Origin: Immersiella caudata | Lineage: Eukaryota; Ascomycota; Sordariomycetes; Sordariales; Lasiosphaeriaceae | Assembly (NCBI GenBank): GCA_030512335.1 | Contig: JAULSU010000001.1 | Coordinates: 4,898,001-4,962,000 of the forward strand | Length of the DNA stretch: 64,000 nt | Reading direction: 5' to 3' | Part shown: piece after piece, positions 10,558 through 22,453 of the stretch | Layout: every line of letters begins with the position of its first letter | How positions within the stretch are numbered: the first letter of the stretch is position 1 | Made by a program: the position numbers and the translations under genes | The notes under the pieces: model-generated | Told to the model about the DNA's origin: nothing | Database searches by the model: none | Seen by the model: the letters and a program-made list of their open reading frames with translations, nothing else

Positions 10558-13513
10558 CGTCCTGCGACTGTCAAGGCTGGCCGCGGATGAAGAGGGGTTC
10601 TGGTCTGGAGCTTGGGGTTTCTCAACCCTTTATATAACGAGATGGCTCTTGACGTGCCTGTCGATCCATTGCACGCAAGGCCGCCGACCTGTCCCCATTG
10701 TGGCCATTTCCGGCTCAACACTCTCCGAGGTTGACTCCGGGGTTGACATGCCGTTCACGCCGCTCTACCAATGTCTCTCAGTATTTGGTAAGGAGCGAGT
10801 GGGCCCGGGGCGAGATGGAGATGCAAACGGATCGCAGAGCTTGGACGGCATTCGCGCGGAAGTCGCGACGGGCTGGGTTGTATCGGGAAATCACCACGCC
10901 ATGTAACCTCCGCATATTGACACCCTGCATCGTGGCAATCTCCCCGATGGTTAGGGATGCTGGATCTTGAGTATCTGACAATCTCGGATCCGATCTCGAC
11001 TGCGGGTAGCAACTTAGCGCGGATGGAGGTGTGGACACTACGGATTAGGTAGGAAGGCCGTCACCAGTTAAGGAACTGAACTCTTATTCTGAACACACAA
11101 AAGCCGCTGTGAAAACCACCTTGCTTACTTACATTAGTTAAGATCCAGTTCTTCGCGAATCCGTTGACAAATGCCGAAGACTTCAGAAAATATTTCTCAT
11201 GTGTGCTTCTTTGAAGGTGTTTTTGGAGTTTCCAACTTGACCTACTAGTAGCTCTTATCAGAGCCGTGAATTTTCGAGGCGGACTTGTAAGATACGACGG
11301 CCCTGCTGTCAAATTCATGAGTCCTGTTTCCTACCTTTCTAATAGATACCGTAATCTAAACGACATCCTCGCCACTGCAGTTGCGTTGAAGTTTCTGTGA
11401 AAATTTCCCTCCAATTGTTCCTTCCTTCATCGCTTGATCGACTGGGAGGAGATCGGGTCCCCGCGCCCATCAATGGATTGCAATCCATGGAACTTCAAGA
11501 TGACAACTAAATGGGGTATACTACCCGATTCGTTCATCCACAACGCCGCTTTTCTACATCATTTCTCGGTCTGGAAGCTTTTGTCCCCCTGGATTAGCAG
11601 TACCAGAACTAAGGTTTTGGTGGTTCCGCCTTCACCATGAGGCTAGCGTAGCAGCGAGCGAGATAGCCGAGCCCCCATCCCCAGATACCGCCCTATCGTT
11701 CCGACATGCCAAGGGAATTAACATGTCGTCATTCAGACCCATGGTTGAAGGAGGCTTCGACCTACCAAACGCCTAGTAGGCGAGACTTGGCCATCGGCAC
11801 TTGCTAGACCCCAGTCCCGAGGCTGGATGTTTTGAAGAAGCGCGCCAATCCTCTCACGGCACCAGGTCGCTTACAGCGTTGCAACAACATACTGCCCCAC
11901 AGCTCGCTTCACGAAGTGCTTGCTTTTGAACAGGAGCTGCCCGGTAAGAGTATGGGGAACCAAGGAAACAGCTGGGCTTCCCAATATACCACGGTGTTGC
12001 AATGCCAACATGAAGCATCTGCCTGGTCAGGAGGTTGATTGCATGGCTGGCTGTTGCTGTCTTGGACCGGAACAATTGACTGCACCATTGAGAGATTTTC
12101 GACTGATTAGAGAGATCTACAAGATTGTAGGTATCACTTGGTCAACGGCTCTGATGATCAGATTGACCATCCTATCATTCTCGCCCTTGACTCCGACCCT
12201 TCACTATTTCCACGAGCTAAGCAACAGGGCGAGGCTTTTATATCTACCTACTTGACCACGGCAGCCTTAAGACATCTTCAGCTGCTCACCCTGACTCCTG
12301 ACTCTCGTGATCTAAGTCAAAATGAATGTGACTTGTTCAAAGTCAGATGGTTTGAGGTTGGGACGAATTCTTCAAGTCGCGCCAGGCGGTGTCTGCACCC
12401 TCACCGCCAGATTGATAGGTAGTTTGCAGACAGCATTGCCAAAAAAAAACCCCACTTTGTTTATAGGGTCTTCCCGCAACCTAAGTAATAAAACTGCTTG
12501 ACCGTGGCGATTGGTCTGTTTGCTTCCACCCTGTGGGAAGCCGGGCTCTTATCACCCGCTTGCTACGGACAATCAATTGGCTTGAGGCAATACGGGGGGG
12601 GCAATGTTGAATTGTCAATATGGGCCTTGCATTCGCGGTCCGTAAGCCTATATTTTGGCTGCCAGGGATGCTTGCGGTTGTGAACGTCATGTTCTCATGG
12701 CTACTTATTCGGCAAGGAATCTAGCGTCCGGTTTTTGTAACCGGCTTCCATGATCTGACCCATTTTCGTTTCACTCGAGAGTGTCTCTTAGGTCTCATAT
12801 GCATTGAGTGCAGTCGTGTAAAGGCTTTTAGCTAAATCCAGGGCCCCTTTGGATGCCTGTCAGTTGATGGAGTGATCCAGCATGGCAAAATAAAGACAAG
12901 AAAAGGCGGACCCTGTGTTTTTCAGTGAATACCAAACTCTGTCAAAAATGCAGTTTGATGACACAAACACGACTCCTTCCAGTAACTGCGGCGCATGTAC
13001 CCTGTGACGGTCAAGCACTGGACCCGGCATCAACGGTTTTGGGACTGCCCGACACCCGGCAGCTGGTCGATGACTGTTAAAGAAGGAAGGAACTTCGCCT
13101 TACCTCTCTCCATGCGCTTCCGGTTTTTTCTGACGTGCTCCACTCCTCGACGAGACAAATCGCGCGCTTGGGCAAAAACAGACGGCCTCCGCTCTTTCCA
13201 GATTTTCACCTACCCATGTTGCTGGCTGTGCTGACATTCGACCTCCTCGACACCTCTGATCCCCGTCATCAGCTGTTGATCTCTGACAACCCTTGCCCCC
13301 AGACCGCCCGAGCAAGCCCCGGGCCTTGAGGTGAGGGTTTCAAAGATCCGGAACATACCGCCTTAGACATCTTCAATAATTAGAGACCGGATCTCCCAAG
13401 GTAATCCCCGGTTCTCGCTTTGCCCGCACTACCACCCAGCCTCCCCCGCCCATCACCTACTCCTACGGTGCCATAACCATTACTGACTATGATGCCCCAG
13501 ACGAAGCGGACCG
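10558..13513. other. 2.9-kb gene-poor region
   Basis: No gene can be supported. All open frames are under ~110 codons, lack motifs and are broken on both strands. Parts (11050-11420, 12100-12500, 12700-12960) look AT-richer than neighbouring coding DNA and may be old, mutated repeats. A 16-bp perfect palindrome lies at 11473-11488. The first ~300 bases must hold the AA9 promoter and the last few hundred that of the helicase gene. Confidence 0.4.
10630..10637 (-). promoter_or_regulatory. TATA box of the AA9 gene
   Basis: TATATAA on the minus strand, about 75 bases upstream of the ATG at 10557. This is consistent with a strongly inducible secreted-enzyme promoter. Confidence 0.55.
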
Positions 13514-16500
13514 ATGGAGGCCGCTGCCACCGCTGCGGGTGACGAGGTAAGCATTTTCCACACTCCTCCGACGTTCAGAGACCGTTCGCTGTGTCGTCTC
13601 CAGCAACATCGACTCTAACATCGCGCAGCCGCTCTGGCGGCTCAGGCCCGAGTGTCCCGAGCCCAACGAAATTGTTGCAGAGCAGACAGAACACAGTCGC
13701 CTTCCACACAATCCTGTCGATCGGCCTTGGGCGTCAGAGGATGACTACTTTGCCACACAATACCAGATCCTCCGGTGCGAGGCGACGGAGGGTCTTCGTT
13801 ACTCTGTGGGATCCTACCAGAGACTCATGGGTAGGCCGTATGATGACGACCACACGTGGATTTATCCAGAGGTATCCCAACTTCTGATCTTCGCGGAGTT
13901 CATTGTTCTGTAACAAATCGTGGGCTGATATTCCTCGCAGGTCCGCGTCAAAGCCTACCTCCTGTCTAAACTCGGACCAATCGTGCGAATCGAGTTCTCA
14001 ACGCAGCGCTCCCGGTTCAAGATCAACTGGAGCCAGTCAAGACGGCTAACACCCGGGAAGCTGGTTGCCCTCACAACCAAGGAGGACGGCTTCCGGAAGG
14101 TCTGCAAGATGGCGACCATTGCACAGAGACCCCTCCGCGATGAACTTGACCAAGACCCTCCGGAGGTCGACCTGATGTGGGCCAATATGGATGATGCCGT
14201 CCTGGACCCAGCAATGGAACTTGTGATGGTCGAGTCGACGCATGGGTACTTTGAAGCGGCTCGGCACGCCCTGGCAGGTCTCCAAGAGGTTTCTTCCGCG
14301 GGGTTAGTACTTGTCTGGTCCCGACCGCAAGGACGTCCACGCTGACTGGCGCCTCTAGTTCTCCCTTGGTCAAGTACCTCACCGGCGCCCACACCATAGG
14401 AAAATTTCCGCCGTTTCTCGTCAAGAACCCAAGCGTGGATCTGCGCTCGCTTGTGCACATCCAGAGCGCCATTCCCACGAGGGAAGCCCTACAGACACAC
14501 GATATTGTCAAGGGTGGCATGCCCAACATAGATTCAGTCACCACACTAGACGATTCCCAGTTGGAAGGCCTTCATCGTATTCTCACCCAGGAACTCGCCA
14601 TTGTCCAGGGCCCACCAGGAACTGGCAAGACGTTCACGGGTGTGGAAGCCATCAAAGCCATGGTCGCCACCCAGCGCAAACAGAACGGCCCCCCCATCAT
14701 AATTGCCTCTCAGACAAACCATGCTTTAGACCACATTCTTCTCCAATGCCTGAATGCCGGCATAAAGCTCGTGCGAGTTGGCGGAAGGACCTCGGAAGCG
14801 GTGGTTCGAGACCACACATTGTACGAGACACAGCAGCGATGTGGACTCGCACCAGGCGACAACTTCAGGGCTATAGATGCCGCACGCCGGGAAAACATGG
14901 ACGCAATCGAAAACCTAGTCAAGACTATCTTTGGAGATCGACTTTTGGATCCACAGGACCTTCGAGATCTTGGCATCATCACACAGGACCAATACAAATC
15001 CCTCGAGGATGACGATTTTGAGACCACTACCGGCATGCAAAACCTCGGACCATTTTCTCTGTGGTTGGGTGACGGCCGGGTCCCCGCTGAGATTCTCCGG
15101 ACTCAACATAAAGCCCCTTCTGAACGATACGAGGCCCTTCCGGAGGACGTCTTCGAAGCCGAGAGTGACCTGCAAAATATTGCGGATGACGAGGATGATC
15201 AAGATCGAATCAAGGGTAGGGTTGTGCTTCTGGAGCATATCTGGACAGGCAAGGAACCCTCTCGGAAGATCCCAGCAACAAAATCCTGGGACGAGGTTGC
15301 GAGGCAGGAATTGTCATCGGCAAGCGATCTCTGGTCGATCCGCCGCGAGCTCCGGGGCATCGTCTATCGGTACCTTCAAGCCAGATATCTTTCAAAAGTG
15401 CAACCATTATTCGTCAAGCTCCTGAAAGCGAACCGACAATGTTGCAGAGACGCCAGGGCAGTCAAAGACCAGCAAAACGCCAGGATGGTGCTGAGCGAGC
15501 GAGTCGACGTTGTCGGCTGCACCACGACCGGTCTAACCAAGTACCGCCACCTCCTCTCTGGACTGAAACCGCGGTCTCTCTTGATTGAGGAGGCAGCTCA
15601 GACAAGAGAGGCAAACATTGTCTCTGCCCTGTACCCGAGCATCCAGCAGCTCATTCTCGTTGGAGACCATCAGCAGCTTGCTCCCCATTGCGACATCCAT
15701 TGGCTCGGCGCCCCGCCTTACAACCTGGACGTCTCGCTGTTCCAGAGAATGGTGAACTTGCACATGCCGTTCACAATGTTGAAACATCAGCGCCGAATGA
15801 AGCCTGAGCTCAGGGCTATTCTCAGTCCATTCTATCCTGAGCTCACTGACCACGAACTCGTTTTGTCGACTAAAAGCCGGCCACATGTCCCTGGCATGGG
15901 TACCAGAAACTGTTGGTTCTTCGACCACAAGTGGCCAGAGGAAACAAATTCCGACCGCAGCAAGTACAACGACCAAGAAGCTGAGATGGTTGTGGGATTC
16001 TTCGCCTATCTCGTGGCGAATGGCGTGTTGGCAGAAAAGATCACAGTCCTGACGTTTTACACTGGGCAACGAAAGGTGATTCTGAGCAAGCTGAAGAAGC
16101 ACGGCTCGCTTCTTGGGCTTTCTTTCAAGGTCTTCACTGTCGACTCCTACCAGGGGGAAGAGAACGACATCGTTCTACTTTCCCTCGTCAGAAGTCCCAG
16201 CCCTGAGCGAGTAGCCGCAGTTGGGTTTCTGGAAGACCGGTGTCGAGCTGTGGTCGCCATCAGCCGAGCCAAATGTGGGCTCTACATATTCGGAAACATA
16301 GAGAACACCTTCAAGGCGGGTGCAGGGTCCTGCAGCCTGTGGGGAACGATCTGGAAGGGCTTTGCCGACCAAGGGCGTGTTCATCAGCAGCTCGGCCTGC
16401 CACTGGTGTGCAAAGAACACGGGAATGTGAAGTATATCAAGGGGGTTGAGGATTGGGGTGACAATGCCGGTGGTTGCGATGCGCAATGTTCCGAGATCCG

Positions 16501-17590
16501 TCCATGTGGGCACCCCTGCACGCTCAAGTGCCATCCGTGAGTACCGTTGAAAGCCCCTATGCTCTTGGGCTCCCTGGAAACTAATTTGGTGTTCTGCAGA
16601 ACGCCTCACGAGCTCCTAGGTTGCAGTCAGCCGTGTACAAGCCGACTCGGCTGTGGTCATGGCTGCCAGGGGTTTTGCAGCCAGGCCTGCTTCTGCTCCT
16701 GTGATGCCTTCAAGGCCATGAACCCTGGAAAGAATGCTCGAGATCAGGGTTCCAATCACCAAGACGATGAGGGCCCTTTGGAGAACCGGCTCTACGAGTT
16801 CGCCGAGCTGCCAAGCATTATGCTCCAAACCGCAGCAAGCCGCGGGGGGAGAAACGTTGCTCCCTTGGGGAGTAACAAGCATTTCCATGGGTCTAACAAG
16901 TCTTACCAGCAGCCAGGCGCCTCGGGTGCTAGGCAGAGCTATGCACAGCGAGCAGGCCACTTTGAAAGGGAGCTGGAAAACCATCACGCTAGATCACAGG
17001 CGCTCAATCCTAACCCCAGTCTAGTGCCCATCAAGGACACATACCAGCCGACAGTCTTGGTTGGCGGGTTCCGTGTTGACCAGGGTCAAAGAGTTGTGGA
17101 GCGTTTTGGCATTTCAGAACCTTTGAAGCCCGTCGTCATCGCAGGCCCAGAACAGAAGGCAAAACCTCGCGGGAAAGTTCAAGACGTACTCAGAGTCGAA
17201 GCCAAGGTGGAAGCCAAGACCAACATCTCGGGAACAGCAGGGCCATTTGTTCATGATGCCGACTCTCTCTCGGGATTCGAAAATCTGGTGGCAGTTGACT
17301 CGAGTTTTGCGGGGAAAACATATACCAGCCAACCAAAATCTCATACCGCCACGCCCGAGTTCCTCGAGCAGACCAGTGTATCATCTTCAAAGTCCTTGAG
17401 CTTTGACTCGCTTGCCGCAGACACTCCAGCGCCCAACGGGCGTGCTTGGGTAGAATATGGGAGCAAACCGCCTCAGAGACGGCCCCATAAAGCAGCGCCC
17501 AGTTCTGCCAGCTCATATTCTCCTCCTGCAACGCCAGATTCGGGCCGTGGCCGGGATGGCGCTTCAAGCGAACGGCAGACACAGCCTTGA
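13514..17590 (+). CDS. NFX1-type zinc-finger SF1 RNA helicase (ZNFX1/Hrr1-like)
   Basis: Five exons (13514-13546, 13629-13871, 13941-14302, 14359-16536, 16600-17590), with introns of 82, 69, 56 and 63 bp, give 1268 aa. Helicase motifs: I GPPGTGKT at ~297, II LLIEEAAQT at ~620 (EEAA, as in ZNFX1, rather than DEAA), III GDHQQLAPH, QRRMKPEL, V VDSYQGEEND at ~806 and VI AISRAK at ~845. NFX1-type Cys/His clusters (CGHPCTLKCHP, CGHGCQGFCSQACFCSC) start at ~929 and cross the last intron. The final ~270 residues are low-complexity. Homologues include human ZNFX1 and fission yeast Hrr1, which act in small-RNA silencing and RNA surveillance; a silencing role here is inference. The first exon codes only 11 residues and is the least certain part. 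Confidence 0.88.
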
Positions 17591-18363
17591 ATGGTGGACC
17601 AACTCGACCTCGTTGTAGTCGAGAGACAGCCGGCGGTTCCCAGAGTTCTTTTGACGTATCAAGATGTAATGCTCTGGGCGAAATGGATGGTTGATCCTCG
17701 AACGAATCTTGGCAAGAAAACAGGGAAATCGGGGTGTTGGATGTAGGTTGCATTTTGCAGCTTAGCTCTACGTCCCTGCTCTTTGTACACATTGGTCCAT
17801 CAATTGTACCAGTGGGATGCCTCGATGAGCCTTTAGGGCTAGTTCAGGATGGTGTAACTCTAGGGTGTTGGGTGGTAGGTTGTTAGTCCAGATGTAGGAT
17901 GGGCTTGAGGGGGATATTTTAGTTGGAGTGGTATCAGCAAGTGCCGAGTAATTGGTAGCTACGTAGCTTTTCGTGTAGATTAAGCGTCGCCTTATCCATG
18001 ACTCGAGTTTCATTACGGTGTCGTTCCAGGCATCAGTTGCCAAAATCCCCGAAACTGGCGGCGTTGAGTGTGAGGAGCAAAACCCCAAGATAAACAAGCA
18101 GCACTGGATTCACCTCGAATCACCTATACAACAGCAAACCACCACTAAAGTTGTTCCTAATTCTTATCCATAACATTGGGGTATCTAACCTTCGCTAACA
18201 TGAGACATCCCGTCATCAACAAAAAAGCAACTCGCTCCTCCCTTTTCCCACCTCCATAACGCCGCCGCCTAACCCCAGCACCGAAACCTTGGACATGGTT
18301 TAACTGAAGCTCAAGTGTTTCAGTGTTGTACGAATGAGATGCTCACCCGCTGTGGCCGCCACG
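17591..18363. other. Convergent spacer, helicase / Spt8-zinc finger locus
   Basis: This 773-base spacer carries the 3' ends of genes on both strands. It is AT-rich at 17850-18200 with no open frame showing a motif. Confidence 0.45.
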
Positions 18364-18666
18364 TCACGGCTGCTTGCCGGGAAGCTCGATTCCCGGATGA
18401 CGCAAACGATAGTGTCGATGGAGTATATCCGGGCGGCTGAACACCTTTCCGCCAGTGCAGAGGTCGCAGCGTGATTTGTGTTTCTGAGCATTGTGGATTG
18501 TGTCCTCATGGCGGGTGAGGTTGTCGAGCCTAGCGAAGATCATGTTACAAGGGTTGCCGGTGCTGGGGTTGATCCAGTCACAGCGGAGAGAGGTAGCCCG
18601 AGAAGACCGAGATAGAATGCTGGGCGCGGACACCGCTATCTGTGATGTAGACGCAGCGCCCTCACT
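18364..18666 (-). CDS. C2H2 zinc-finger open frame continuing directly after the Spt8 stop
   Basis: Directly after the Spt8 TAG (18669-18667) the same frame stays open for 100 codons. It encodes two zinc fingers: one spanning ~30 residues (Cys-x10-Cys-x12-His-x4-His, from CDWINPSTG to DTIH) and one as CDLC-x14-His-x4-His ending HRHYRLRH. There is no ATG before the first finger; the only upstream start-like codon is a GTG at 18633. It therefore cannot be a simple stand-alone gene. It could be reached by stop readthrough, by removing a 51-nt in-frame intron (18620-18670, weak donor GTAGAG, acceptor CCCAG), from an unseen upstream exon, or be a remnant. Function as a DNA-binding tail is inference. 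Confidence 0.5.
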   Translation of the reverse strand, partial: SEGAASTSQIAVSAPSILSRSSRATSLRCDWINPSTGNPCNMIFARLDNLTRHEDTIHNAQKHKSRCDLCTGGKVFSRPDILHRHYRLRHPGIELPGKQP

Positions 18667-20712
18667 CTACTTGGATGCGCCAATCTCATAGCCAATGAGG
18701 ACTTCGGTCGATGTTCCGTCCCATCCCCTGGTGCCAGCCGCCGAGATCATGATCCGGGAGGTGGGATCGATGTATAAGTTGGATATGACGCCTGCTCTGG
18801 GTGGGCCAGGGACGATGATGAAAGGTACCTTGGAGTGCTTAAAGGCTGCGTTGTCGCGCAGATCGTACAGTCGCAAGATATCGTGCGAGGCGCAGATCAG
18901 GTGGCGGCCGTTGGCCATGGGCCGCACGCAGCTGACGGCGCCACTGCCGGCGGGGAACTTGAGCACGCGCTCGGGTTGCCAGCCGGAGCGGGCGTTGTGA
19001 ATGCTGAATTCCTCGACGGTGCCGTTTCGCCGACCAGCGTAGATCCAGTTGCCGTCCGGGCTCCAGCAGGCGCCCATGCACCAGGGGGGTACGCCGTGGC
19101 GGGTGGTGATGCGCGCGACAGGGTCGGGGACGCGACGGTCCCAGATGCGGATGGTGCCGTCCATGGCGGCGGAGAGGAAAGTGTGCGAGGACATCTGGGT
19201 TGGGTCTTGGTGCCCTGGGGGTCCGCTGTTGTTGAGACCGAGGGTCGGAGAGGCGTTGGCGGGGTGGGTGGGCTGCGGCGGCGCGTCGACGAACTGCTCC
19301 CTGATCTGGACATCGGCCGAGGAAGTGTCATGCTGGGTTTCCGCGGGAGCTTGACTGGGGTCTATCATCTCCTGGGTTCCGCTTCCATTGGCCAAACCGG
19401 TATCCCCCTCTGGCGCAGGTGCCAGCCCGGAACCTCCTTCGGGGGGTGCGTTGGGCATGTCTGTGTCTCCCATTGGGAAGTCTCCAGGATGGTCGCCCAT
19501 GTCCATGGCCCGAGAGAATTCGTCGTCGTCGTCATTTCCGAAAGCTCCTCCTCCGCCGCCGCCCATCGTGTCGTTGTCATCGCCGAACAGGGAACCGGCG
19601 GGACTACCGAACAGAGACCCGTCATCGGATGCCTGCACGCCAGCATCGCCCGCGGCTTTCCCCGATGGGCCGGCCTCATCAGCGGCAGACCCGTTGGCGA
19701 AGAAGCCATTCTGTACTGGCTTGCTGTTGTTGCTGTCAAAGGTATCGCTCTTGATCTCTGGATCGCTTGCCTCAGCAGGGATGGGGTTTCCGCTGGCTGG
19801 GCGGAGCTCGATGGCGGAGATCTGACCTCCGCTGCCGTCGAAGCGGCGGAGTATCTGGCCGTTGTTGAGATCCCAGTCCAGTATGGACTTATCCCAGCTC
19901 CCGCTGAGCACGCTCTTCTCTTCAGGCGCCAGCTGCAGTACGCTGACAGCATTTGTATGGCCCCCCTCACGCAGACAGTGTATTTTCTTGCCCTCGTCAT
20001 GGCGCACGCTCTGGAGATTGATCCCGCCACTCTCCAAACCGCTCAGTAGCCACAAGGCCTCCTTGTGAACCGCCAGGCTGTATACAGGCGATAGAATGCC
20101 CTCATCTGCCCGAGCGCCTGGCGGCGCGGGCTCTTCGTTCCCCCAGTATGACATGAGAACGCCGGCTTTGACAACGCTGTCGACGAATGGGTGTCTCTGG
20201 GCCACAGTGAGCTGCTGCCTGCCGTTGATGGTCCCCATGCCGTCGTATTTCCTGATGTATCCGTCAGAGCCGCCGGTCATCCAGTAGCGCAGGTCGGGGG
20301 TGATGGCAATGGCATTGATGCTCGTAGCTTGTGGTGCGGCCATTGTCGGCACGATGTCGTAGAGGGGCGCAGTGATGTACTCTTGCCGTATCGTTGGTCG
20401 CCAGTTTGAAGCTGTTACTGGGCTTGATGGCGTGGCCGAGACGCGTTTGGCTTTCCCGGCAGCGTCGACGTCTTGTTCGCCTGCTTGGCCGTCGGCCGTG
20501 GCATTCTCGTCAAAGGACTCAGCAGCTTCGGGCTCTGCATCGGCGTCTGGCTCGGGCTCGGGCTCGGGCTCAGCTTCCGGCTCATCGGGCTCTTCTTGTT
20601 CATCTTCCTCTTCTTCGTTTTCCTCTTCAGCGTCGTTATCATTGTCAACATCCTCGGCTTCCTCCATGAGCTCGTCTTGCTCGTTTTCGGAGCTCGCGTA
20701 CTCGTCGTCCAT
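18667..20712 (-). CDS. SAGA complex subunit Spt8 (WD40)
   Basis: Single exon, 681 aa from the ATG at 20712. The open frame extends 16 codons upstream but with no ATG. The N-terminus (~1-100) is extremely acidic, with Glu/Asp and EPEPEP runs. WD40 repeats follow: one with TGGSDGYIRKYDG near ~150, one with LSGLESGGINLQ, one with LSGSWDKSILDWDL near ~280, a long Gly/Asp-rich insert (~310-490), then MDGTIRIWDRR, YAGRRNGTVEEFS and ICASHDILRLYDL. The order and long acidic insert are characteristic of fungal Spt8. Spt8 links SAGA to TBP and modulates transcription at TATA promoters. The stop is TAG and an open frame with zinc fingers continues in phase. A telomere-type TTAGGG pair lies ~295 bases upstream. 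Confidence 0.93.
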   Translation of the reverse strand: MDDEYASSENEQDELMEEAEDVDNDNDAEEENEEEEDEQEEPDEPEAEPEPEPEPDADAEPEAAESFDENATADGQAGEQDVDAAGKAKRVSATPSSPVTASNWRPTIRQEYITAPLYDIVPTMAAPQATSINAIAITPDLRYWMTGGSDGYIRKYDGMGTINGRQQLTVAQRHPFVDSVVKAGVLMSYWGNEEPAPPGARADEGILSPVYSLAVHKEALWLLSGLESGGINLQSVRHDEGKKIHCLREGGHTNAVSVLQLAPEEKSVLSGSWDKSILDWDLNNGQILRRFDGSGGQISAIELRPASGNPIPAEASDPEIKSDTFDSNNSKPVQNGFFANGSAADEAGPSGKAAGDAGVQASDDGSLFGSPAGSLFGDDNDTMGGGGGGAFGNDDDDEFSRAMDMGDHPGDFPMGDTDMPNAPPEGGSGLAPAPEGDTGLANGSGTQEMIDPSQAPAETQHDTSSADVQIREQFVDAPPQPTHPANASPTLGLNNSGPPGHQDPTQMSSHTFLSAAMDGTIRIWDRRVPDPVARITTRHGVPPWCMGACWSPDGNWIYAGRRNGTVEEFSIHNARSGWQPERVLKFPAGSGAVSCVRPMANGRHLICASHDILRLYDLRDNAAFKHSKVPFIIVPGPPRAGVISNLYIDPTSRIMISAAGTRGWDGTSTEVLIGYEIGASK

Positions 20713-21350
20713 CTTGATGTCGGGTCGCGTCGAGGGACCGCGACTGTCTTGTTCGAGCAATTGGATTCGTCACAAGAGGCTAGGGCGATGGTAAAAAAAA
20801 AAAAAGGGGGTGAGTGACAAGTTGCGTAAGAAGAAATGGGAGCTGCGAGATGGAAAAATACAGTATTAACTACAGTTTGCTAGAAAGCTGAGCACAAAGT
20901 ATGTTGGCCCCGGATCGCGTTCATGACCCGCTGGCCCCGCGATGTTCGTCGCCAAGCCCTAAAGCTTCAACCCCCCTCACCTGTTGTCAGTGCGAACCCT
21001 CACCTGGGTTAGGGTTAGCTTGCACCCCTTTTCTTGTTTTGGCACAGATCTGACAATGCAAACACGGCCGTCAAAAGCACGTCTGCCTTGAGATAAAAAG
21101 TTTCAACAATTTTGATATACTATTCGCAGGATCCTGTCGAGTAGTTCATACCAGCAAATCAATCAGCGCTATAAGCAGTTACAGATCTAAACCCCCCAGG
21201 TCGCCTGAACGCTGCTAAACCCGATCACAGATGCCGCAGCAGCATCAAAACACAAAAGCAAACCGGCGGACTGCAGCCACAAGCGGGTATCCAGACTCGC
21301 AAAGCGCCACCCCTCACAACCTTCAATCTTTTCAAGCTCTCAACAGAGCT
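20713..21350. other. Spt8 promoter / MYB 3' spacer
   Basis: This 638-base spacer lies upstream of Spt8 (-) and downstream of the MYB gene (-). It has a 13-T tract on the minus strand near 20793-20805, a TTAGGG pair at 21006-21018 and no gene. Confidence 0.5.
21006..21018 (+). promoter_or_regulatory. TTAGGG tandem (Tbf1-type box) upstream of Spt8
   Basis: The sequence GGGTTAGGGTTAG carries two overlapping TTAGGG units ~295 bases upstream of the Spt8 start. In yeasts and filamentous fungi such motifs bind Tbf1/TRF-like factors at housekeeping promoters. Binding here is inference. Confidence 0.4.
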
Positions 21351-22453
21351 CTACCAGTTAACATTTCCGTATTCCGGGTACAGGAAGTCTGTGTATTGTG
21401 TTGAGGGAGCGGCCACTGACGAGATGCTTTGGTCCGTCGTCAGGTAAAACCCACCCGTGTCGTAACTCTCAACAGGAAATGCAGCCGTTGAAGAAGTCCC
21501 AGGAAACCACATCCCTGCGCCGTAGCTAGCCATGAGCCCTTGCGAACAGGCCGAAACGTCGAGTGTCGACGGACTTGGGCTCCACGCAGCTGTCCAGTCC
21601 ATCTCGGACGGCAGCCGCGGCGTGGAAACTTCGCTGAGGGTGCCTTCGGTGTACCAGCCGTCGGACAGCGCCAGAGATTGCTGGAGAAACTCGGTTACGT
21701 TGCCTTCGGTGAGCCTCGAAATCCCCGCCATCCCCGCGTCAGCTCCCATTGTCGGCGCGATCGTGGACGGTAATTGTGATTCTTCGGGCTCCTCGACCAT
21801 GAGCAACGGGACTGGGCCGGGGCTGGGCAAAACCGTGCTGGATGTGCTGGTGACCGCTGCATCGGCTGCATTCTCCCGTCTGCGCTGCAATATACTGAAG
21901 CGGTTCTTTGCTGAGAGCGAGGTCCGGTTGGGAAAATGTTTGTTGACAATTTCAGACCAGTTCCGCCCAGACCTGGCGACCTCGTGGAGCAGTCTGGCGT
22001 CCTCTTCGGCTGTCCAGGGGCTCTTGTCGATTCGCGGATCCAAGCAGTCGTACCACCGCTTCCAACATTGGTCGCCATTCCGGGATCCCACCACGCCCGC
22101 CACCTTGCTCCAGCGAGCACCGTGCTTTTCGACCGCCTGCAGCAGCTTCTCGTCCTCCTCTTTTGTCCAGGTGCCCTTCCTTATCGTGTGCGCGATGCTA
22201 TAGTGCCACCTCTTTCGACAGTCCTTGTTGTTGCGGCCCGGGAGATGGGCGGCAACCTTGTGCCAACTGATCGAGCCGTGTTGAGGGGTCTCTGCAGTTT
22301 GCAGTGTCGTCAGCATCCTCAGGTGTTACAGTGGTGGGGGGGGGCGTGCTCGTCGAGCTGGGACCAACCTTTTACCACCGCGTTGGAGAGGACTCGGTCT
22401 TCCTCTGGCGTCCACACCTGTCGAACTTTCTGGCCGCTCACACGTGTAGACAT
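21351..22453 (-). CDS. Three-repeat MYB (R1R2R3) DNA-binding protein
   Basis: Two exons (22453-22369, 22291-21351) with a 77-bp intron (GTTGGT...CTGCAG) give 341 aa. The splice joins VWTPEEDRVLSNAVVK to ETPQHGSISWHKVA, completing repeat 1. Repeat 2 runs GTWTKEEDEKLLQAVEKHG to QCWKRWYDCLD and repeat 3 SPWTAEEDARLLHEV to LSAKNRFSIL, with the regularly spaced Trp residues of MYB helices. Repeats occupy ~10-165. The remainder is Ser/Thr/Pro-rich with aromatic residues near the C-terminus, as in activation domains. It is likely a nuclear transcription factor; the target genes are unknown. An exonic stop is avoided only if the intron is removed, which supports the model. Confidence 0.87.

Noticed and set aside
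18835..20049. 404-codon plus-strand ORF
   Set aside because: Antisense to Spt8, which has clear WD40 blocks.
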